A DNA stretch of 52,850 bases from Verrucomicrobiota bacterium. GTDB taxonomy: Bacteria; Verrucomicrobiota; Kiritimatiellia; RFP12; UBA1067. Both the position numbers and the translations under genes were made by a program. The notes beneath the pieces are model-generated. The model worked only from the letters and a program-made list of their open reading frames with translations. It was not told where the DNA came from and did no database searches. The DNA lies in NCBI GenBank assembly GCA_022704145.1, contig JAKJGY010000010.1:1-52850 (forward strand). The letters are read 5' to 3'. Positions 43,401 through 50,365 of this stretch are shown here, piece by piece. Position 1 is the stretch's first letter. Each line of letters starts with the position of its first letter.

Positions 43401-45237
43401 CGTGCTGCTCAACGCCCGCAACCAGGGCGGACTCAAGTACCGCAAGGTCGCCACGAGCGCCGACGGCGGCGCCACCTGGTCGCCGCTCGCGGATGACACC
43501 GAGCTGATCGAGCCCACCTGCTGCGCCTCGGTACTTCGACTCACCGACCCGCTCGACGGCCAGGCCAACCGCCTCCTCTACGCCGGGCCGTACTCGCAGT
43601 CGTCGCGCGTCAACGGCCGCGTCTGGCTCAGCGCCGACGACGGCGGCACCTGGCCGACCCACCGCGAGGTCTACACCGGCTCCTACGCCTACAGCATCCT
43701 GACCGCCCTCGCGGACGGCCGCGTCGGCGTGCTCTTCGAACGCGACAACTACGCCAAGATCAGCTTCTCGCGCGTGCCGCTCGCCTGGCTCACGTACGGC
43801 ACGGACACCTTCACGGGCGGCTACCCGCGCGTCACCGTGCTGGGCGGGCCGACGTCGGTCACGCCCACTTCCGCCGTGCTACGCGCCACACTGACCGCGA
43901 CCGGCACGGCGGCGACCGCCGTCTCGTTCTACTGGGGCCCCTCCGACGGCGGCACGAACACCGCCGCGTGGGCCCACGCCAGCGCGCCAGCCGCCGTCAC
44001 GGCCAGCCTGCCTGCGGCTTGCGAATACGGCGTGACGGGGCTTACGCCCGGCGCGACGCTCTTCTACCGCGCCCACGCCGAGAACGTGCATGGCGCGGTC
44101 TGGAGCGAGCGGATGGTCTTCCAGACCGGCGACGGCGACGGTATCACCGCCTCCAACGGCGCGGGCGCCACAGGCGTCGGCGTGGGCGGCGCCACGCTCA
44201 GCGGCGGCGCCGACGAGGCGGGCGACGTGCGCCTCTACTTCGGCGCCTCCGACGGCGGCACCGACTCCACCGCCTGGGACACCTACAGTGATCATGTCCT
44301 GCCCGCGCCAGGCGCCGTCTCCCACACTGTGACAGGCCTGCTTTTCGGCGTGCGCTACACCTACCGCACCTATGCGTCCAACGCGCACGGCGCGGACTGG
44401 GCCGACGCGACCGCCACCTTCACGACCGCCCGTGCGCCGCTCACCAGCGCGCAGCCGCTCAGCAACAACTACGGCAACTACGCGGGCCAGAGCGTCCGCT
44501 TCGCCGACCTCTCGGCCGGCGTCACCCGCAACCCGTCCGCGCCGCCGCCGCGCGTCAACCTGACGGCCTTCTCCCTCTGGCGGCAGGCGGGCGATAACGG
44601 CACCACCGGCCCGCTCTATCTCAACGTCTACACCGGCAAGGTCTGGAGCAGCCACTTTGTCGGCAGCTCGACCAACGCCCTCGACTTCCGTGCGCTGACG
44701 GACGGACAGAAGGGCACCTGGCTGTTCGACCGCCTGCCGCTCGACAGCGCCGGTCTCACCTGGTTCATAGCCTCCAGCAACGCCGTGCCCGGCGGCATCG
44801 CCACCGTCCGCATCCGCGTGCAGGGCGGCGACCCCGCCGCGGGCGAGCTGAAGGACACCGCAGGCAACACCGCCAGCGCCGGTTTCGACGCGCGCTACGA
44901 GGCGGTCGCCGAGCTGCCTGCCGCGCTCGCGGCCGCGCCCGCCGCAGGCGTGGCCGGCCGCGCGGCCACGCTGCGCGGGACCCTGACGGGCCTCGGCGCG
45001 GTCTACCACGCGGTCGCCTGCTGGGGGCCTGCCGACGAAAGCGGCGTCTGGACAGGCAGCGCCTACGCTGGCTGCCACACGAACGCGTCCGGCCTCGCGC
45101 TCTCGGTCCGCGCCGAGGACCTCCAGCCCGACCGCGCCTACCGCTTCGCGTGGCGCGCCACCAACGCCGTCCATGAGCTGTGGTCAACGGCGGCCCTCTT
45201 TGAGACCCAGAGCGGCACCCGCCTCATGGTGCGGTGA
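40468..45237 (+). CDS. giant secreted sialoglycan enzyme: two SGNH esterases, LamG-like, sialidase and Fn3-like domains
   Basis: A 1589-residue exported protein. After a signal peptide (1-25) residues 26-275 form a sialate O-acetylesterase-type SGNH domain: FVLTGQSNSLG (Ser), YLQGESDT and DSLHFDRAA (His). Residues 280-525 are a second, GDSL-type SGNH esterase with VFVGDSITQGG, IGINDLGDG and NVHPNAAG. A LamG-like region follows (540-750). Residues 755-1110 are a GH33-type sialidase: YRIPAVL with the first Arg, AEGRASLSDHAANDIVLRRS, five Asp boxes (SLDHGLTW, SDDDGATW, SDDHGVTW, SADGGATW, SADDGGTW) and EVQMVELSDGRVLLNARNQG. Two Fn3-like repeats and a final beta domain end in GTRLMVR. The order suggests deacetylation then release of O-acetylated sialic acids from mucins; that is inference. 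Confidence 0.9.
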   Translation: MSARWSGLPLVLILFWCVPASPAGAAHVRLFVLTGQSNSLGTTAGGEADPSPGSDPADAHVRFFWHNVADATTSLGDSGGAFTNLCAQQGGYYPGSATHWGPEIAFGRRLYRAGLRDFGVVKASRGGGGNTHWSKADNGHMYALVTGTVAQAASALAASGHSFEVSGLLYLQGESDTAAEAAAASNRLAALVANLRADLPNAASLRTVVGGIAAAGATRDIVRTQQAAFASADPTAAAFSTVDLQSQLYDSLHFDRAAKLEVGARYADAFLSSGFVTPRYGRLVFVGDSITQGGNGRPSYRFPLFRHLATNRADFTFAGSVTGAYAWSAVSTPAWSGQAFTNAHDGHWGWRAGWSCGRTPLPSGRYNVNNLGNGTLSNWTGLAASYVTADAGALAYAGATYSPDTAVILIGINDLGDGVATNQLLADAASLVRTLQTVNSNVAVHVASVTRVGSGHAQYLTLNTAVNAYNAQLARLAPTWSTASSPVFFADVTTGFDADALTYDNVHPNAAGEAFLAGRLAAALGLPTVSTDASGLPQKDSSAFVNRFNGSEIWDGAWTNGWFQNGTATRALENGDDLRFTASGSGATLSGEGEDGVGGVNWSSGYGQDWTLEVRLRVRAAPNGVALWAGEGENKPLTCVTIYNDRTTSSAGRFTNTVANSDGLYHAFRVAYRAATDTYHAWRDGAPLTAPDGVAADLASNANAEWLFIGDYTGAAFGDSFDITLDYVRYDLTGAFAPPPGPSDSTDGPSLSDVFVNGDGHYPAYRIPAVLTSSAGTLLAFAEGRASLSDHAANDIVLRRSLDHGLTWGALQLLHDDGTNSLNNPCVVQDALTGRILLMYQRYPYGCHESCVVPGYTGANICRSFLLSSDDDGATWSEPQEITEQVKPPAPADSVCSGPGIGIQLRHPGADGIPGTADDRAGRLVMPFNHGEAGSVWRVYAVFSDDHGVTWSYGAIAPAGAEAGYGNEVQMVELSDGRVLLNARNQGGLKYRKVATSADGGATWSPLADDTELIEPTCCASVLRLTDPLDGQANRLLYAGPYSQSSRVNGRVWLSADDGGTWPTHREVYTGSYAYSILTALADGRVGVLFERDNYAKISFSRVPLAWLTYGTDTFTGGYPRVTVLGGPTSVTPTSAVLRATLTATGTAATAVSFYWGPSDGGTNTAAWAHASAPAAVTASLPAACEYGVTGLTPGATLFYRAHAENVHGAVWSERMVFQTGDGDGITASNGAGATGVGVGGATLSGGADEAGDVRLYFGASDGGTDSTAWDTYSDHVLPAPGAVSHTVTGLLFGVRYTYRTYASNAHGADWADATATFTTARAPLTSAQPLSNNYGNYAGQSVRFADLSAGVTRNPSAPPPRVNLTAFSLWRQAGDNGTTGPLYLNVYTGKVWSSHFVGSSTNALDFRALTDGQKGTWLFDRLPLDSAGLTWFIASSNAVPGGIATVRIRVQGGDPAAGELKDTAGNTASAGFDARYEAVAELPAALAAAPAAGVAGRAATLRGTLTGLGAVYHAVACWGPADESGVWTGSAYAGCHTNASGLALSVRAEDLQPDRAYRFAWRATNAVHELWSTAALFETQSGTRLMVR

Positions 45238-45310
45238 CCGCCAGCCTCGCCGACCCCAAGCGGAGCACCCGAACCCTAACGCCGGTCTATTCGGTGGCAG
45301 GCGTCGGGCG

Positions 45311-45338
45311 GTTTTGATACATTCGTGACAATCAAAAC
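45311..45338. promoter_or_regulatory. 8-bp perfect inverted repeat before the defence locus
   Basis: GTTTTGAT (45311-45318) and ATCAAAAC (45331-45338) are exact inverted halves with a 12-base spacer, 44 bases before the first ATG. The local bases are A+T-rich in a GC-rich window, as for a promoter with an operator. It may be the binding site of a controller such as the AlbA/winged-helix protein in the locus. Confidence 0.5.
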
Positions 45339-45381
45339 AAAACGCATTGAGCGTTGAGTTCGCGGCTTTACGGAGCAGTAA

Positions 45382-48300
45382 ATGGCTGAGGTCGAGCGAA
45401 AGCGGTCGGTACAAGACATCCTCACGGACATGCGCGGCTTGGACGGCCTAAAACGCCTGTTCTGGCATGAGCTGAACTACGAGCGCGAGAACAAGCCGCT
45501 CAGCACGCGTCAATGGCCGGAGAGCGCGAAAGGTTGCCTAACGGAAGATCCGGTCCTGTTCGCCAGCGGCGGTGAGGATAACGCCTTCCACGTGGTGTAT
45601 TGCAGGTTGGCGTCGGTAGAGTTGAAACGCGGTTGTCAACGCCCCATCGTCGATCAACTGTTGCGCGATCATCCCTACGCCCTGTTCGTTTTCTCAAATA
45701 AGGCGCAGACGGCTTGGCACTTCCTGAATGTCAAGTATGACGAGCAAGCCGAGAAACGCCGCCTGGTGCGCAGGATTGCCGTACGCCCCGGCGACGGACT
45801 CCGGACGGCGGCTGAACGGCTGGCGTTGCTGGACAGGTCGGACAAGGCTGACACGTCCGACAGCCCGCTGGCGATCCAGCAGCGTCACGACGAAGCCTTC
45901 GATGTCGAGAAGGTCACCAAGGACTTTTATCGGGACATTGCCAACTGGTATTTCTGGGCGCTCAAACATTCCTCGTTTCCCGAGGGTGCTCGGAAGGAGG
46001 ATGACGGTCTCGATCACATCAGCGTCATCCGGCTCATCACGCGGCTGATCTTCTGTTGGTTCATCCGCGAGAAAGGCCTGATTCCGGATGCGTTGTTCGA
46101 GCGGCGGCGGCTGGCGGAATGGCTCGACGGCTTCGCGCCGGACACGCCCGCTGACACGGCATCGGTGTTTTACCGCGCGATCCTCCAGAATCTCTTCTTT
46201 GCCACGCTGAACACGGAGATGGATAAGCGCGACTGGCGGCGTGAAGGCCAGAACCTCATGGCGCATAACCTCTACCGGCACAAGGCGTGCTTCCGCGATC
46301 CGAAGTCGGCGCTGGCGCTGTTCAAAGACATCCCGTTCCTGAATGGCGGTTTGTTCGAATGTCTGGACAGGGACTTTGGCGAGGGTGCCAAGCCTCGCTA
46401 TCTGCGGATCGACGGATTCTCCGATCGTGCCGACAGCCAGCCGACCGTACCGGATTACCTTTTCTTCGGCCCGGAGCAGGACGTGGACCTGAGTGCGGAT
46501 TACGGGGATAAGAAATTCAAGAAAGTGCGGGTCCGCGGGTTGATCGACACGCTGAGCCGCTACAAGTTCACCATCGAGGAGAACACGCCTTTCGACCAGG
46601 AGGTCGCCCTCGATCCGGAGATGAGCGGCAAGGTGTTCGAGAACCTGCTGGCGGCCTACAACCCCGAGACCGGCACCACGGCGCGCAAGGCCACCGGCTC
46701 GTTCTACACACCGCGTGAAATCGTGGACTACATGGTGGATGAAGCGCTGGCGGTGTATTTGAAGGGCAAGCTTGAACCGCAAACACTCGCCAATGAACGC
46801 GAAGCTGGCGGGCAGGCGACTTCCGTGTCGGCCAAAAGCAAGACGGCTGCGCCTGAGCGCGTGACAATCGAAAACGAGTCACGCATTCGCGCGTTGCTGG
46901 CCTATGACGAGAGTCTGCCCGAGTTCAGCGAAGCCGAGACCGAGCGTTTGCTTGACGCCATCGACAACCTCAAAGCCTTGGATCCGGCCGTGGGATCGGG
47001 CGCGTTCCCGATGGGACTCTTGCACAAGCTGGTGCACGCGCTCGGCAAACTCGACCCGGACAACGAAAAGTGGAAGGCCAAGCAGATCGCCAAGCTTGAT
47101 GACGCGGTCATGCGCGAAGAGGCGGAGCGGATTTTCCGCGACAACACCGACAACTACGGCCGCAAGCTCTTCCTGATCGAGAACTGCATCTACGGCGTGG
47201 ACATTCAGCCGATCGCGGTACAGATCGCCAAGATGCGGTTCTTCATCTCGCTCATCGTGGATCAGAAGATCAACCCAGCCGCACCGAATCGCGGCATCCG
47301 AGCCCTGCCGAATCTGGAGACCAAGTTCGTCGCCGCCAATACGCTGATCGGCATTGAGAAGAAGGAAGTGCAGGGAGACTTGCTGACCGAAGATGCGGCG
47401 GCCCACCAGAAGCTGAGAGAGCTGCGCAAGCGTCTGACGGATGTGCGCCACCGTCATTTCACGGCCCGTACGACGGCCAGCAAGGCCAAGTGCCGCGAGC
47501 AAGACCGCGCCTTGCGGGCGGACATGTCCACCCTGCTTGGGGGCGCCGGGCTGTCCGCGGCCTGGTCCCGTCAACTCGCCGCCTGGGACCCTTATGACCA
47601 GAATGCGGCGTCCCCTTTCTTCGATCCTGAATGGATGTTCGGCGTACGGGACGGCTTCGACGTGGTGATCGGTAATCCGCCGTATGGCAGGATACTGGCA
47701 GAGAAAGTTCAGACACAACTGAGTCACAATTACCCGGCCTTTGGCGCCACGAAGGACGCATATGTGGCTTTCATGTTAATCGGTCTCGGCTTGCTGAAGG
47801 ACTGTGGTTGTGAATCCTATATTGTACCCTCGGCTTGGCTGGGTGGTCCGGCTTATCATTTGCTACGTGAAGATATGTTACACCAGACATTTTGGCAGGT
47901 GATTGCGCTTCCGTTTGACATGTTTTCAGCGGCATATGTCGATAACGTGGTATATGTCATCACAAAGGGAGCTCCAAAACAAGACCATCGAGTACGGGTC
48001 TTCTCGTATGCGAAAAGAAGTGAAATTGGTGAGTTTCGCCCCAGCCCTTGGCAGGAGATCATTCAATCTGCATGGGATAGCATGCCGGATCGGAAGCTTG
48101 TCTTGTCGGAGGAAGGGCTTCAACTACATCGAACCATCCGATCCATGTGTAAGAGGACGCTTGCAGATGTTGTGGAAATGCGTCGTGGAGTTCTGTTCGA
48201 CCCTTGTATCTTAACCGACCGAAAAACGGACCGTACTTCGTTTAGATACTTTGAAGGGGATGTCTATCGATATGAAATACGTGCGGCTATGCCTCACTGG

Positions 48301-48789
48301 GTAGAACTTGGCCTGAAGATGAAAGAGTATCCCAAGGAAGACAAATGGTTCAAGGGTGATCGGATATTACTCAGACGTTTAGTCAATCGCAGGCAACGCC
48401 TGATGGCCACATGTGTAGAGGAGTCATTTATCACGAACAAAAATCTCTATACAGTTCTTGCCAAGACAGGTGATATGCCACTTAAGTGTGTTTTAGCATT
48501 TTTAAACAGTGCCCTCTTTTCCCGTCTCTACATCGATTCTGTTAGCCAAGCAAACAAAGACGATTTTCCACAAGTGACCATCACTGATCTCCTCGGTTTG
48601 CCTTTTCCACATAAGGTTTCAGAGCGATCAAAGGACCAACTAACGGTTCTCGTCACCCGCATTCTCGCCGCGAAGGCCTCTGATCCGGCGGCGGACACGT
48701 CTGCGCTGGAGCGGGAGGTCGACGAGATCGTGTACCGGCTGTACGGGCTGACGGAAGAGGAGGTCCGGATTGTGGAGGGCGGAAAGTGA
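45382..48789 (+). CDS. Eco57I-class adenine methyltransferase / restriction-modification protein
   Basis: A 1135-residue cytoplasmic enzyme of the Eco57I (type IIG-like) group that N6-methylates adenine. Residues 1-400 include LKRLFWHELNYERENKPLS, a known opening of these proteins; a nuclease motif is not obvious there. The methylase core has GSFYTPREIVDYMV, motif I DPAVGSGAFPMGLL (about 535) and motif IV NPPYG (about 767), which binds the adenine. The C-terminal 330 residues are a target-recognition region with clearly higher A+T (47800-48650). A four-unit Ser-Asp-like repeat lies at 45829-45864. The start follows TTACGGAGCAGTA. The stop overlaps the next small ORF (GTGA). DNA specificity cannot be read. 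Confidence 0.88.
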   Translation: MAEVERKRSVQDILTDMRGLDGLKRLFWHELNYERENKPLSTRQWPESAKGCLTEDPVLFASGGEDNAFHVVYCRLASVELKRGCQRPIVDQLLRDHPYALFVFSNKAQTAWHFLNVKYDEQAEKRRLVRRIAVRPGDGLRTAAERLALLDRSDKADTSDSPLAIQQRHDEAFDVEKVTKDFYRDIANWYFWALKHSSFPEGARKEDDGLDHISVIRLITRLIFCWFIREKGLIPDALFERRRLAEWLDGFAPDTPADTASVFYRAILQNLFFATLNTEMDKRDWRREGQNLMAHNLYRHKACFRDPKSALALFKDIPFLNGGLFECLDRDFGEGAKPRYLRIDGFSDRADSQPTVPDYLFFGPEQDVDLSADYGDKKFKKVRVRGLIDTLSRYKFTIEENTPFDQEVALDPEMSGKVFENLLAAYNPETGTTARKATGSFYTPREIVDYMVDEALAVYLKGKLEPQTLANEREAGGQATSVSAKSKTAAPERVTIENESRIRALLAYDESLPEFSEAETERLLDAIDNLKALDPAVGSGAFPMGLLHKLVHALGKLDPDNEKWKAKQIAKLDDAVMREEAERIFRDNTDNYGRKLFLIENCIYGVDIQPIAVQIAKMRFFISLIVDQKINPAAPNRGIRALPNLETKFVAANTLIGIEKKEVQGDLLTEDAAAHQKLRELRKRLTDVRHRHFTARTTASKAKCREQDRALRADMSTLLGGAGLSAAWSRQLAAWDPYDQNAASPFFDPEWMFGVRDGFDVVIGNPPYGRILAEKVQTQLSHNYPAFGATKDAYVAFMLIGLGLLKDCGCESYIVPSAWLGGPAYHLLREDMLHQTFWQVIALPFDMFSAAYVDNVVYVITKGAPKQDHRVRVFSYAKRSEIGEFRPSPWQEIIQSAWDSMPDRKLVLSEEGLQLHRTIRSMCKRTLADVVEMRRGVLFDPCILTDRKTDRTSFRYFEGDVYRYEIRAAMPHWVELGLKMKEYPKEDKWFKGDRILLRRLVNRRQRLMATCVEESFITNKNLYTVLAKTGDMPLKCVLAFLNSALFSRLYIDSVSQANKDDFPQVTITDLLGLPFPHKVSERSKDQLTVLVTRILAAKASDPAADTSALEREVDEIVYRLYGLTEEEVRIVEGGK
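45829..45864 (+). repeat. 9-bp Ser-Asp-type repeat inside the methyltransferase gene (4 imperfect units)
   Basis: Units of the form TCGGACAAG encode LDR SDK ADT SDS within an otherwise ordinary N-terminal region. The same 9-bp pattern appears in the four-helix-bundle gene at 48890-48970 and 49316-49378. Confidence 0.5.
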
Positions 48790-48884
48790 GTGCGGCCTTA
48801 CGCGGGATGCTCTTCGATCTCAAGTCGCTGGATGTGGTGCGGGTGATCGAGGAGGCGGGCGAGGAGAAGGAGAGAGAGCCATGA
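48786..48884 (+). CDS. 32-residue small ORF coupled on both sides
   Basis: Begins with GTG at 48786, overlapping the methyltransferase stop as GTGA, and ends TGA at 48882-48884, overlapping the next gene start as ATGA. The product is Met/Val-SAALRGMLFDLKSLDVVRVI followed by an acidic tail EEAGEEKEREP; the first 20 residues form an amphipathic helix. It has no match I know. Precise overlaps on both sides are the signature of translational coupling and make an accidental frame less likely. It may be a small regulator or assembly peptide of the methylase; that is guesswork. Its ribosome site would be inside the methyltransferase end (GGAGGTCC, 48760-48767, spacing about 18, so weak). Confidence 0.45.
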   Translation: MSAALRGMLFDLKSLDVVRVIEEAGEEKEREP

Positions 48885-49534
48885 GCATGTCAGACGGGTC
48901 GGACAGGTCGGACGGGTCGGACAGGTCAGACGGGTCGGACAGGTCGGACAGGTCAGACAGGTCGGACGGGAGAGCCCGCCTGATCCCCAAGCACGGTGGC
49001 TACCGCAAGCTGCGCAGCTTCCAGACGGCGCAGCTCGTGTACGACGGCACGGTGGTGTTTTGCAACCGCTTCGTTGACCGCCGGTCGCGCACGCACGACC
49101 AGATGGTGCAGGCGGCGAGGTCCGGCGTGCAGAACATCGCGGAGGGCAGCGTGGCCTCGGCCACCTCCAAGAAGACCGAGCTCAAGCTCACGGGCGTGGC
49201 CAAGGCTAGCCTGGAGGAACTCCTGCTCGACTGCGAAGATTTTCTGCGCCAGCGCGGGCTGCGTCTCTGGCCCAAGGATGCGCCCGAGGCGCTGGCGGTC
49301 CGGGGCCGGTTCAGGTCGGACGTTTCAGACAAGTCGGACCTGTCAGACTCGTCAGACAAGTCTGACTGGTCGGACAACCCCGAAGTGGCCGCCAACACGC
49401 TCATCTGCCTGATCCATCAGGCGACCTACCTGTTGCGCCGCCAGATGGAGAATCTGGAGCGGCAGTTCCTGAGCGAGGGCGGTTTCACGGAGAAGCTTTA
49501 TCGGATGCGGAGTGAGCAGCGGAGAATGACATGA
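48881..49534 (+). CDS. four-helix-bundle suffix-domain protein with Ser-Asp repeats
   Basis: A 217-residue protein of the four-helix-bundle (23S rRNA intervening-sequence/suffix) family. After the start, residues 4-30 are a run of SDG/SDR triplets coded by nine 9-bp units. The bundle follows: LRSFQTAQLVYDGTVVFCNR, RTHDQMVQAARSGVQNIAEGS (family signature QMVxAARSGxQNIAEGS), LTGVAKASLEELLLDCEDFL and ANTLICLIHQATYLLRRQME. A second repeat run (SDVSDKSDLSDSSDKSDWSD) interrupts it at about residues 146-166, in a loop. GGAGAAGGAGAG precedes the start. Family members often sit in variable or defence loci; molecular function unknown. Stop overlaps the next start (ATGA). Confidence 0.85.
   Translation: MSMSDGSDRSDGSDRSDGSDRSDRSDRSDGRARLIPKHGGYRKLRSFQTAQLVYDGTVVFCNRFVDRRSRTHDQMVQAARSGVQNIAEGSVASATSKKTELKLTGVAKASLEELLLDCEDFLRQRGLRLWPKDAPEALAVRGRFRSDVSDKSDLSDSSDKSDWSDNPEVAANTLICLIHQATYLLRRQMENLERQFLSEGGFTEKLYRMRSEQRRMT
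48890..48970 (+). repeat. nine tandem 9-bp units (TCGGACAGG type)
   Basis: Nine in-frame units alternate TCAGACGGG, TCGGACAGG and TCGGACGGG, encoding (Ser-Asp-Gly/Arg)9 at the N-terminus of the four-helix-bundle protein. The unit length is a multiple of three, so gain or loss keeps the frame. Confidence 0.9.
49316..49378 (+). repeat. seven tandem 9-bp units, second array in the same gene
   Basis: Units TCGGACGTT, TCAGACAAG, TCGGACCTG, TCAGACTCG, TCAGACAAG, TCTGACTGG and TCGGACAAC encode seven Ser-Asp-X triplets in a loop between helices. The third position of each unit varies more than in the first array. Confidence 0.85.
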
Positions 49535-50352
49535 CCACAAAACGAAAAGCCAAGACGGCACAATCCGAATCGCTCCCGCAGCGGATGGAGCGACTGACGG
49601 GCTCTGTCCTAAAGCGCAGAGTGCGTGAGTCGGAGGATCTGGTCTTTGACTCTTGTGAGGCGGCGGACAGCGATGAAGAATTCGAACTGCTGACCAAGGC
49701 CGTCGAACTCGACCCGCGCAATGTGGACGCCTGGCTGGGGCTGATGCGCTTCGAGTCGCTTGAGGGAGACGAGGAGATCGCGTTTCTCCGCCGCCTGATC
49801 GCGTTGGGCGAGAAGAACCTCGGCAAGAAGGTGTTCAAGGAGGCAAAGGGCATCTTCTGGGGCCTTTTGGAAACGAGGCCCTACATGCGGGCGCGGGCGC
49901 GGCTGGCCTTCCGCCTCATGGAGACCGGGCGGCTGGAGGAGTCTGTGGCCGAACACGAGGGTATGCTCGAACTCAATCCCAACGACAACCAAGGCGTGCG
50001 TTACGGTCTCATGGCGCTCTATTTGGCGCTGAACAACCTCGACGGCTCGAGGCGTCTCTTCCGCGAGTATGATGAGCGGGAGCACTGCGCGATGTTCGCC
50101 TGGGCCTACGTCATGGACCGTTATTTGGCCGGTGACACCGGGGGCGCGATTCAGGCACTCGCGGCCGCGCGGAAGCAGAACGCGCACGCTGAGGCGTATT
50201 TTGCCGGGCTCAAGCGTTTGCCCAAGAAGATGCCGGGGTCGTACAGCATGGGGAGCCCTGAAGAGGCTGTGATCGCATGGGAAATCCTCAAGCCTGCATG
50301 GAAGAAGCATCCGGAGGCGCAGGCCTGGCTGATCGGCCAGTGTGCGCAGTGA
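49531..50352 (+). CDS. TPR-like protein of unknown function
   Basis: A 273-residue cytoplasmic protein made of helix pairs. LTKAVELDPRNVDAWLGLMRFESLEGD, ARARLAFRLMETGRLEESVAEHEGMLELNPNDNQ and RYGLMALYLALNNLDGSRRLFREYD are TPR-like repeats (residues about 55-85, 125-155, 158-185). The basic N-terminus (TTKRKAKTAQSE) and acidic stretch are not conserved motifs I know. It starts by ATGA overlap with the four-helix-bundle gene, so it is translated with it. TPR proteins commonly hold complexes together; here it might link the bundle protein and the AlbA-type regulator. That role is inference. Confidence 0.78.
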   Translation: MTTKRKAKTAQSESLPQRMERLTGSVLKRRVRESEDLVFDSCEAADSDEEFELLTKAVELDPRNVDAWLGLMRFESLEGDEEIAFLRRLIALGEKNLGKKVFKEAKGIFWGLLETRPYMRARARLAFRLMETGRLEESVAEHEGMLELNPNDNQGVRYGLMALYLALNNLDGSRRLFREYDEREHCAMFAWAYVMDRYLAGDTGGAIQALAAARKQNAHAEAYFAGLKRLPKKMPGSYSMGSPEEAVIAWEILKPAWKKHPEAQAWLIGQCAQ

Positions 50353-50365
50353 GGGTGAAACGTCT

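Noticed and set aside
48890..49378. CRISPR-like array
   Set aside because: The units are 9 bp, in frame and without spacers; they are coding tandem repeats.
48881..49534. Diversity-generating retroelement accessory (Avd-like four-helix bundle)
   Set aside because: The fold type is similar, but there is no reverse transcriptase, template repeat or variable repeat in the window, and the suffix-domain signature fits better.
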